From an uncultured Anaeroplasmataceae bacterium (GTDB lineage: Bacteria; Bacillota_I; Bacilli_A; Acholeplasmatales; Anaeroplasmataceae): DNA of 61,073 bases. Below are positions 52,395 to 59,535 of the stretch, piece by piece; the first letter of the stretch is position 1, and each line of letters begins with the position of its first letter. The notes below the pieces were generated by a model. That model saw only the letters and a program-made list of their open reading frames with translations, was not told the origin of the DNA and searched no databases. The DNA is taken from the NCBI GenBank assembly GCA_947589245.1, contig CANQBD010000007.1, forward strand, positions 1-61,073, given 5' to 3'. The position numbers and the translations under genes were made by a program.

Positions 52395-52949
52395 ATGTTA
52401 TTTGATATTAAAGATGTGTTAATTGCTGATTTCTATATTCCTGAAATGGAAATTTTGAAAAAAACATATAAGGAAAATTGTAAGAAGTTTTTTAAACATA
52501 TTGATAAGAAAATAAGAAAACAAATGCCATATCATAATTGTTGGGATTTAAAGTACAAAGATGAAGATGAATTGAAACTGCAAAAAATTTCTGAATATGA
52601 AGATTTAAAATACCACTATTTAAGTACGATTTTGATTGACATTGTTTCGTTATGGGAAAATCAATTAAAAGATTTTTACTTATTAGAAAATTATAAAGAA
52701 TTTAATCAAATTAAAGATAAATTTAAAGAAGATAGATATTATGATTTTGATAGTGATAAGAACATCATTGAAATAAGAACGATTTATAATTTTTTAAAAC
52801 ATGGGCAAAATGGTAGAGCAGAAAAAGATTCAAAAGAGATGAAATCTGTGTACTACATTGATGAAGATTTAAATGGTGAAATTAGAGGTAAATATTTAAG
52901 AAATAAGCACTTGGAAATTAATCAAAGTGATATAGGAAAATTTTTTTAG
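52395..52949 (+). CDS. Unknown protein with HEPN-like RTIYNFLKHG motif
   Basis: 184-residue, mainly helical, charged protein with no membrane span. The helix LSTILIDIVSLWENQLKDFYL and, later, EIRTIYNFLKHGQNG resemble HEPN-type helical toxins, where a polar Arg/Asn...Lys-His set lies on one helix. The exact R-x4-6-H spacing is not met (R-x7-H), so the assignment is tentative. It sits 44 bases before a KAP-like NTPase gene and probably forms an operon with it. GTGTAG is a poor ribosome site. The gene is in the accessory region and has no recognisable core homologue. Confidence 0.5.
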   Translation: MLFDIKDVLIADFYIPEMEILKKTYKENCKKFFKHIDKKIRKQMPYHNCWDLKYKDEDELKLQKISEYEDLKYHYLSTILIDIVSLWENQLKDFYLLENYKEFNQIKDKFKEDRYYDFDSDKNIIEIRTIYNFLKHGQNGRAEKDSKEMKSVYYIDEDLNGEIRGKYLRNKHLEINQSDIGKFF

Positions 52950-52993
52950 TATATAGAATATTATTAAGCAATCCTAAAGAGTGGAAGAGGAGA

Positions 52994-54798
52994 ATGATTA
53001 TGACGATTGAAGAATTAAATGAATTTGTACTGCATTATATTGAAAAGGATAAAACACAAAGTGCAATCATGTTATCTGCACCTTGGGGAACTGGGAAAAG
53101 CTATTATATAAATAACTCATTAATTCCGTTTTTAGAGCAAAAAGAGTCGAGGAAATGTATTGTTGTATCTCTTTATGGACTTAAGGATATAAAAGAGATA
53201 AGCAAGAGTATTTTTTTAGAATCAAAGGTAAAACTATTAAATAAAAAAATGCTGGAGTTGCCACTGGAAAACTAATTGCTAAAACAGTGGTAAAGGGAGT
53301 AGCTAGTTTTTTTGGTGTAGATTTAAGTGCTAGTGAAGAAGACCTTGCCAAAATATATGAATCCATTGATCTTTCAGATAAATTCATTATTTTAGAAGAT
53401 TTAGAAAGATCTGAAATTAGCATTACAGAAATATTAGGATATGTAAATGGCTTAGTAGAACAAGATGGAGTTAAGGTGTTACTTGTTGCAAATGAAAAAG
53501 AGATTTTAAAATATGAAGAAAAAGAAACTGAAAACAATGGAGAACAAGAATCCAAAGCAAAGAAAGTGTTAACGAAAGAATCTCAACTTTATCTGAGAAC
53601 AAAAGAAAAAACGATTAGTGATACAATTCCATTTTACTCATCTAATGTAGAGGCAATGACTAGCATAATTAAAAAATTTAATAATAAATATTTAAATATG
53701 TTATTAGAAGAAAATACGGATATTATTGAAATTATTGAAAAGCGGATAATGTCTCACATTAATATAAATAGTTATAATTTAAGATCATTTATTTTTGCTT
53801 GTCAAAAAACCATTGATATGTTTGAAAAAATTGATTTTGATGCAGACAAAGATTTTTTGAAAAATGTCTTTTTAGGCAATGTAGCTTTTTCCTTAAAAAA
53901 TAAAGAAAAAGAAAATTTAAAATGGGAAGCAAATAATAAGACACCAGCTGAGTTGGGCACCTATGAGTATCCTTTTTATAGATTCGCTTATGATTTTGTT
54001 TGTAATCAATTTTTTGACAAAAAAGCGTTTATTTCTGCTAATAAAGAATTTATATCCCATAATACTTTTTTAGATAATGAAAATGAGCTTAAACCACATT
54101 TTCAAAATATATATTCTTATTATATCTGTTCTGAAGAGGAAGTGTTGGAGTCTGTAAATTATATAGCAAATGTTTTCTTGACAACTCCAGAACGTATACC
54201 TGCTATTGAATATGGGAAACTTGCAAACTATCTTATTGCAATTAAGCAGGATTTAGAATGTGGAGACTTAGTTGAAAAATGTAAAGAATCTATGCTAAAT
54301 AATCTATGTGAAGTAAATTATTTAACAAGGGATGAAATTATGTTTCATAGTACATTTCAGTTAGAAACACAAGAGGCAATTGATGAATTTTATCAATTTA
54401 AAAAAGACATGGAAGAAAAGTTAAACAAGAATGATTCCTCTTTATTTGATTTTGATTATTCAATCCAAAATCTTCAAGAATTTTGCAGCGAAGTAAGAAG
54501 CAAAAGTGGTACTTTTACAAGCAAGAGGTGCTTTGCTGTAAAATTAGATCCTGATAAGTTTATTGAATTGTTAAAACAATGTACTGCTTATCAAATACAA
54601 CAATTACGAGGGATGTTTCAATCTGTTTATTCTTTTTCCAATATTGATGAATTTTTTAGTGCCGATAAAGAAGCGTTAGTCATCTTGAAAAATAAGATTG
54701 AAGAGATGGCCAAAACATATGAATCATTTGATAGAATTCAATTAAAGCAAATCAAGTATTTAATTAATAACCTAGAAGAGTATATTAAAAGATTGTAA
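52994..54798 (+). pseudogene. KAP-like P-loop NTPase, split by a frameshift in an A7 run
   Basis: Two frames make one protein of about 600 residues. The first (52994-53275) has Walker A LSAPWGTGKSYYINN and IVVSLYGLKDIKEIS. The second (open from 53245, annotated start GTG 53287) has GKLIAKTVVKGVASFFGVDL, Walker B FIILEDLERSEISITEIL, and the sensor strand VKVLLVANEKEI. They are separated by a -1 shift at AAAAAAA (53243-53249); one extra A restores the frame. The rest is helical with no membrane span. KAP-type NTPases are common in defence islands. It could be a true mutation, phase variation, slippage, or a sequencing error. Confidence 0.7.
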
Positions 54799-54826
54799 GC
54801 AAATCAAAATAAGACAAATAAATAAC

Positions 54827-54855
54827 TTGAAACTCACTTGAAAAAATTATACAAT
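54827..54855 (+). promoter_or_regulatory. Sigma-A promoter of the small HTH gene
   Basis: TTGAAA (54827-54832), 17 bases, TACAAT (54850-54855). The start codon is at 54918. Confidence 0.75.
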
Positions 54856-54917
54856 AATATTGATAATAAACTTGCTAGAATGCTAAGCACCGAGCTATGA
54901 GCTCTAGGAGGTTTATT

Positions 54918-55124
54918 ATGTATACAGATTTAGAAGTTACCAAAATGGTTCGTTCTATGTTAGGACTTTTATATTCTAAAGGATATACAAAGTATCAAAT
55001 TTCTATTGAATTAAATGTAAATGAAAAATCCATTTACAAATGGGAACATGGAACTACACCTAAAGCTAACTATTATCTTAATCTAAAATTGCTTTGTGAA
55101 AAAGCAGAATGCATCTCTTATTAG
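54918..55124 (+). CDS. Small XRE-type helix-turn-helix protein
   Basis: 68-residue protein almost entirely made of an HTH: MVRSMLGLLYSKGYTKYQISIELNVNEKSIYKWEHGTTPK, where YQISIELNVNEKSIYKWE is the two-helix DNA-binding unit of XRE/Cro-like proteins. AGGAGG lies six bases before the ATG at 54918. It has its own promoter and terminator, so it is a monocistronic regulator in the accessory region. It may control the flanking NTPase or RNA-linked gene; no operator was found. Confidence 0.78.
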   Translation: MYTDLEVTKMVRSMLGLLYSKGYTKYQISIELNVNEKSIYKWEHGTTPKANYYLNLKLLCEKAECISY

Positions 55125-55139
55125 AAGAGATGTTTTTTT
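55111..55139 (+). terminator. Terminator after small HTH gene
   Basis: CATCTCTT, loop ATTAG, AAGAGATG, then seven T. The stop codon is inside the hairpin. Confidence 0.85.
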
Positions 55140-55225
55140 CGCCTAAAGTACCGATATTTTAAGTTGTTATCCTTTATAATAAATGCATAACGTTAAGTAT
55201 TTTTCAATTATCAAGAAAGATATCG

Positions 55226-55253
55226 TTAACAAAAATGAAAAATATGGTAAAAT
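55226..55253 (+). promoter_or_regulatory. Promoter of the structured RNA
   Basis: TTAACA (55226-55231), 16 bases, TAAAAT (55248-55253), with TGG as an extended -10. Start of transcription would be near 55260. A second possible -10 (TATAAT) lies near 55182. Confidence 0.6.
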
Positions 55254-55259
55254 AAGTAT

Positions 55260-55500
55260 GGTGTAGTAGCAAGTTTATAAGTTTCGCGTCGAGACTAAAA
55301 CCTTACCTAAAATTTATTGCTGTAGAGGGAGTTTGTCTAATTAACAAATGCTAAAGATGAGTTAGCTCATTACTGAAGCAACTAACTTAAATGTTAAATA
55401 AAGAAGAGTGGTGAAGCCTACACCTCATTCTTTGCACTTTATAAATCGTATTTAAAGTGCAGGTAGAGCTGCTAAGTAATTAGTAGCTCTGCTGTTTTAT
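55260..55500 (+). ncRNA. Multi-hairpin non-coding RNA upstream of the 55522 gene
   Basis: 240 bases without a coding frame but with a chain of hairpins. These are GTTTC/GAGAC (55281-55295), TTTGT/ACAAA (about 55332-55348), ATGAG/CTCAT (55357-55370, with an alternative AGTTAG/CTAACT pairing), AAGAGTG/CATTCTT extended by GTG/CAC (55404-55432), and GCACTTTA/TAAAGTGC (55434-55460). The last is an 11-pair stem AGAGCTGCTAA/TTAGTAGCTCT with a GTAA (GNRA) loop (55465-55490). The last hairpin is followed by GCTGTTTTAT, a weak terminator. The RNA ends 22 bases before the ATG of the NFIKH protein. I know no named RNA family that fits. Confidence 0.6.
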
Positions 55501-55521
55501 CTACCAACGGAGGTAAATAAA

Positions 55522-56520
55522 ATGAGTAAAGTAATAAGAAAAAATTATGCTTCAATGAAGGAACAACCAGATTGCTATAAAAGAAAAGAATATTATGGTG
55601 TGTTCAAAGATAAACATAGAATCAAGATAGATACAAAGAGATTTCAAAAGTATTTTTCATATGATACAGAAAAATGTGATTTTTCTAGAAACACTGTTTA
55701 CTTTAAACCTTATAAAATACATAGAGATGATTATTGTATGAGTTATTTTATAGATGCTTTAGAAGAATCAAAATCCACATGGCATGAACAGAAAAAAATA
55801 TTTAAAGATTTTATAAAAAAATTTGTGCAAGAACAATTAAGTAAAAAAGCTCCTAATTATGATGTGGATTATCAATGCGGAATTTTGGAACCAGATGAAT
55901 GGGAAATGTCAAATAGAATGGCTGCAATATTACATCAAGAAAAGATTAAAAGGGAAATAGATGATAAAGTCATCGAATTAGAAAAGATACTCTATTCTCA
56001 AACCATAAATATGTTGGCTGCTCACTTAGAACATGCTATGATTGTAACTATGTGTAAAAATGGTTTTAATGGTGAACATGCTGGAAGAAGAGATATCTTT
56101 GCTTTTATGGATGGTCGAATCAAAGATAGTGAAAATAAAATTAAAGCTTTGCCACATTTTTCAACGTATGATATGTTTTATTCCATCTGGAATTTTATTA
56201 AACATAATTCACTATCCACCTATAAAAAAATAAAACATCAATGGCCTGAACTTCTTTTGAAAGATAACAAAGGTAATTTCTTTGAATTTCCAAATGATTG
56301 GTTGGCAATAGAGCACTTAAATATAAATGAAAAATTTTTGGATGATTTATTTGAACCTTTACTAGAGTTTTATTATGAGTTTTGCGAATTGTGTTATCAA
56401 GAGCCTAAGTATTATGTAAAGTGGAATTATGATGCTTTTTTTATAGATATTGTTGAAAAGCATATAGAAGATATGAGACAAGATATCGAGAATCCTTTAG
56501 GACTTCCTCCATGGATTTAA
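55522..56520 (+). CDS. Unknown protein with HEPN-like NFIKH motif, preceded by structured RNA
   Basis: 332 residues, soluble, basic N-terminus (SKVIRKNYASMKEQPD, KDKHRIKIDTKRFQKYF) and helical C-terminal half. The helix INMLAAHLEHAMIVTMCKNGF and YDMFYSIWNFIKHNSLSTYKKIKHQWPELL recall the paired helices of HEPN-type proteins; the 52395 protein shares the 'x-N-F-[LI]-K-H' feature. The C-terminus is acidic and aromatic. GGAGG lies eight bases before the ATG. A gene whose leader is a long structured RNA with its own promoter is typical of RNA-regulated toxins or RNA-using defence proteins; that is inference. No named family was recognised. Confidence 0.6.
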   Translation: MSKVIRKNYASMKEQPDCYKRKEYYGVFKDKHRIKIDTKRFQKYFSYDTEKCDFSRNTVYFKPYKIHRDDYCMSYFIDALEESKSTWHEQKKIFKDFIKKFVQEQLSKKAPNYDVDYQCGILEPDEWEMSNRMAAILHQEKIKREIDDKVIELEKILYSQTINMLAAHLEHAMIVTMCKNGFNGEHAGRRDIFAFMDGRIKDSENKIKALPHFSTYDMFYSIWNFIKHNSLSTYKKIKHQWPELLLKDNKGNFFEFPNDWLAIEHLNINEKFLDDLFEPLLEFYYEFCELCYQEPKYYVKWNYDAFFIDIVEKHIEDMRQDIENPLGLPPWI

Positions 56521-56838
56521 AAAGAATCAACTTAAACTCATACTGAAATTCAAATTGATAAATTTTAATTTAAATAAAATGTCACTCCAAAATGGGGTAG
56601 GATATGTTGAAAGTGTATGCTCCCTTGTTTTGAGAACTGAAACAAAATAACTCTACTTTCTAGTTAGGCTAATTCATTTGATTGAGTTATTCTTTTTATA
56701 ATATAAGACAAAATGTTTTTTTTTTAGAGTTGCTAAAAAATACCATTTTTTGTGTTTATTTTAAATAAAATGCTAAAAAAATATAAAAATTTTTAAAAAA
56801 CACTTTATTATTTTGTCATATTGTGGTATATTATGAGC
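56521..56838. other. Gene-free A/T-rich stretch
   Basis: No coding frame, tRNA or clear repeat is seen. It contains runs of T and A (10 T near 56718) and GTTTTGAGAACTGAAAC near 56635. It separates the accessory region from spoIVA. Confidence 0.5.
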
Positions 56839-56911
56839 ATGGTGATTTATATATTATCTCCCAATTTACTCATATCACCATAGGGGTGCTTCGGCGCCCC
56901 TTCTTTTTTTG
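56839..56911 (+). ncRNA. Possible 73-base small RNA ending in a UUCG terminator
   Basis: An extended -10 (TGG-TATATT, 56824-56832) precedes ATGGTGAT (56839-56846), which pairs with ATCACCAT (56874-56881) around a 27-base loop. AGGGGTGC-TTCG-GCGCCCCT (56882-56901) and TTCTTTTTTT form a textbook terminator. No open frame of useful length lies between. It may be an independent sRNA or an attenuator; spoIVA starts 86 bases further on behind its own promoter. Confidence 0.5.
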
Positions 56912-56941
56912 TTTTAAAAGAAGCTTTATTTATTTAAAAAG

Positions 56942-56970
56942 TTATATTTGGCTCTTTATTTTCATATAAT
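56942..56970 (+). promoter_or_regulatory. Sigma-E-like promoter of spoIVA
   Basis: TTATATTT (56942-56949), 13-base spacer, CATATAAT (56963-56970). The -10 matches seven of eight positions of the sigma-E consensus CATACAmT and the -35 matches seven of eight of kmATATwT. spoIVA is a sigma-E gene in Bacillus. Transcription would begin near 56977, just before AAGGAGG. Confidence 0.6.
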
Positions 56971-56997
56971 GCCTATGACTAGCAAGGAGGATTTTAT

Positions 56998-58464
56998 ATG
57001 AATGATGAGGCATTAATTAACTTATCAAATAGAATGAAGAGTGATTTATTTATTGGATTTGTTGGTTCATGTAGAAGTGGTAAATCTACATTGATTAATT
57101 CCTTTTTTAAATTACTTATATTACCTAATGTTGAAGATGAATTTCTAAAACATAAGATACAGGATGAATTACCACAAACAGCAGAAGGTAAGCAAATTAT
57201 GACTGTCGAGCCTAAATTTATTCCTTCAACTTCGATTGAGCTTAATGTAAATAATACTGTCATGAATCTACGTTTTGTGGATTGTGTTGGTGAAATTATC
57301 CCATCAAGTGAAGGTTATGGTACTGATGCAGAGCCACGTCTTGTCAAGACACCTTGGTACAGTGAGGCGATACCTTTTAAAGAAGCAGCCTCAATTGGTA
57401 CAGAAAAGGTTATTTTTAATCATTCTAATCTAGGTGTCTATGTAACTAGTGATGGTTCATTTAGTGATTTTACAAGAACTGAATATGAAGCAGTGGAGGA
57501 AAAGCTTATTCCTAAACTTAAGGAAATGAATAAGCCATTTGTAATAGTTTTAAATACAAAAGATCCTAAGGCTGAAAAAGCTACTAAATTAGCTTCTGAG
57601 TTGGAAAAGAAATATAACATAAGTGTGGTTTGTTTATCAGCCTTAAATATGACTAGAGAAGATGCCAATAAGGTTCTAACAAAGGCTTTAGAAGAATTCC
57701 CTATTTCAGATTTAGAAATATCTTTACCAGATTATATTGAAGTAATTGGGGAAGATATTGAGATTAAACGAGATATCGTTGATGCGATTAAAAATGTAGA
57801 AATGAAATATAAAAAGGTTAAAGATGTCTATAATATATGTAGTGAGCTAAAAGCTACAAACCAATTTTCTGATGTTAAATTAGATCTCTTAGATGCTTCA
57901 ACTGGTAAAGCTTCATTAGTCCTTGATTTAGATGATTCTAAATATAAAGAAATAGTAGACTTGCTGCTTGGTAAATCTAGTGAAAGTAGAAAAGATTTTA
58001 TCAGCTATCTTTATCAATCAAAGAAGGCTAATGAGGTCTATGAGGAAGTTAATTCGGCAATTTTAGAAGCTAAACAGACTGGTTATGGCGTTTCTGTCCC
58101 TAGAATAAGTGATATGACACTATTGCCACCAGAGGTTGTTAAAAAGAATGGTATGTATGGTGTCAAACTTTCGGCTAAGGCTTCCTGTATCCATATGATA
58201 GCAGTTGATTTGGAGTCTTCATTTACTCCGATAATTGGTTCAGAAGATCAATCTAGAATGCTTATGGAAAGTCTCAATAGTAATGGCAATGATGAGGAAT
58301 TATGGAACAAGGAATTTTTTGGGAAAAAGCTTTCGGATATTGTTAATGACTCAATGAAGTCAAAAATTCATGGTTTACCAGATAAATCTAAGGATAAGAT
58401 AAAAAATGTTTTAGATAAGATTATGAACTCAAATCATAATAATTTAATCGCAATTATATTATAA
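56998..58464 (+). CDS. spoIVA: Stage IV sporulation protein A
   Basis: 488-residue ATPase that polymerises on the forespore surface as the base of the spore coat. The P-loop is GSCRSGKSTLINSFFKL (about 22-38), followed by DELPQTAEGKQIMTVEPKFIPS, the VDCVGE Walker B and GTDAEPRLVKTPWY, which are near-invariant in SpoIVA. The TRAFAC-type NTPase part is followed by the middle and C-terminal domains that anchor to SpoVM and the membrane; the end is hydrophobic (NLIAIIL). AAGGAGG lies seven bases before the ATG. This is strong evidence that the organism forms endospores. Confidence 0.97.
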   Translation: MNDEALINLSNRMKSDLFIGFVGSCRSGKSTLINSFFKLLILPNVEDEFLKHKIQDELPQTAEGKQIMTVEPKFIPSTSIELNVNNTVMNLRFVDCVGEIIPSSEGYGTDAEPRLVKTPWYSEAIPFKEAASIGTEKVIFNHSNLGVYVTSDGSFSDFTRTEYEAVEEKLIPKLKEMNKPFVIVLNTKDPKAEKATKLASELEKKYNISVVCLSALNMTREDANKVLTKALEEFPISDLEISLPDYIEVIGEDIEIKRDIVDAIKNVEMKYKKVKDVYNICSELKATNQFSDVKLDLLDASTGKASLVLDLDDSKYKEIVDLLLGKSSESRKDFISYLYQSKKANEVYEEVNSAILEAKQTGYGVSVPRISDMTLLPPEVVKKNGMYGVKLSAKASCIHMIAVDLESSFTPIIGSEDQSRMLMESLNSNGNDEELWNKEFFGKKLSDIVNDSMKSKIHGLPDKSKDKIKNVLDKIMNSNHNNLIAIIL

Positions 58465-58473
58465 TAAAAAAAT

Positions 58474-58503
58474 CCACGTTTTATTTTGACGTGGTTTTTT
58501 TTA
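58474..58503. terminator. Bidirectional terminator between spoIVA and lysR
   Basis: CCACGT and ACGTGG around a nine-base loop, with TTTTTTTTATT after it on the plus strand and ATTTTTTTATT on the minus strand. Confidence 0.85.
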
Positions 58504-59406
58504 TTAGACAATAGTTTTATTACGTTCCGAATTGTATAGTTCAATAATTTCATTTAAAATTTCCGTATGTGTAAAGTCTTTATGGTAAACAACATTTAAC
58601 TCTCTCACCATGCTTAAATTTTCAATTGATACAATTTTAAAACGATTTTTCATAACATCACGCTGACAACTACTTTTAGCTAAAATAGAAACACCATAAT
58701 TATGACGTACTAAGTCCTTAATCATTGCGATATTATCAATTTCCATAATGACATCAAAGTTTTTAATATCCTCACCTAAGCTCCTTAAATGCGTTTCAAA
58801 TAGTTTTGTTGTACCAGAACTTTCTGGACGAAGAATAAGCTTTTGTTTTTTAAGATCATCAAGTGAAATTATATTTTTTTTAGAAATAGAGTTATCATTG
58901 CTGACCGCTAGAACTAAAGAATCAGTGTTTAAAAGACCATAGTTTAATTGATCATCAGTTATTTTACCATCTACAAAGGCAATATCAACCTCAAAATTCT
59001 TTAATTTGGTATAAAGATTTTTTATAGTATCTGTAATAATTGTTATATGTAAATTATCCTTTTCAGTTGAATATTTAGCTAAAATACGACTCAAAATACT
59101 ACTTTCAGCAGAAGGAGTTAAACCAATAGTAAGGCGTTTAATATTTTGCTGATAATCAGCTAATGCTTGCCGTAAATTAGAATAGATATTATTGATTCTT
59201 ATAGCATATTTTAAGGCAATTTTACCTTCTTCAGTTAGTTCAACATTGTGGTTTGTGCGTCTAAATATTTTAATATTAAGTTCAGATTCCAACTGTTTTA
59301 TGTGCGTACTAACCGCAGGTTGAGTTAAGTTGAGTTGCTCAGCAGCCTTAGAATAATTTTCTGTTTCACCAACAGTAATCAAAGTTTGTAATCTCTGGGT
59401 AATCAT
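58504..59406 (-). CDS. LysR-family transcriptional regulator
   Basis: 300-residue LysR protein. The N-terminal HTH is TENYSKAAEQLNLTQPAVSTHIKQLESELNIKIFRR, then the linker helix and a two-lobed effector domain (RLTIGLTPSAESSIL, VDIAFVDGKI, LILRPESSGTTKLFE). It is divergent from the antiporter gene, with 129 bases between the two starts, the standard arrangement in which the regulator controls its neighbour. Ribosome site GGAGG on the minus strand. The inducer is unknown. Confidence 0.92.
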   Translation of the reverse strand: MITQRLQTLITVGETENYSKAAEQLNLTQPAVSTHIKQLESELNIKIFRRTNHNVELTEEGKIALKYAIRINNIYSNLRQALADYQQNIKRLTIGLTPSAESSILSRILAKYSTEKDNLHITIITDTIKNLYTKLKNFEVDIAFVDGKITDDQLNYGLLNTDSLVLAVSNDNSISKKNIISLDDLKKQKLILRPESSGTTKLFETHLRSLGEDIKNFDVIMEIDNIAMIKDLVRHNYGVSILAKSSCQRDVMKNRFKIVSIENLSMVRELNVVYHKDFTHTEILNEIIELYNSERNKTIV

Positions 59407-59535
59407 AGGAACCTCCGATATAAAAAAAATTTATAACTATATTAGATATCATAATTTGATTTTAATACTAAACAAGCATAAAATCAATAAGAAAAGTGAA
59501 AACTTTTTATATTTCAGTATGTAGGTGGTAGTATT

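Noticed and set aside
55260-55500. Retron msr-msd, type III toxin-antitoxin repeat array, or TnpB guide RNA
   Set aside because: No reverse transcriptase or TnpB follows, no tandem repeats of the ToxI kind are seen, and the downstream protein is far longer than ToxN.
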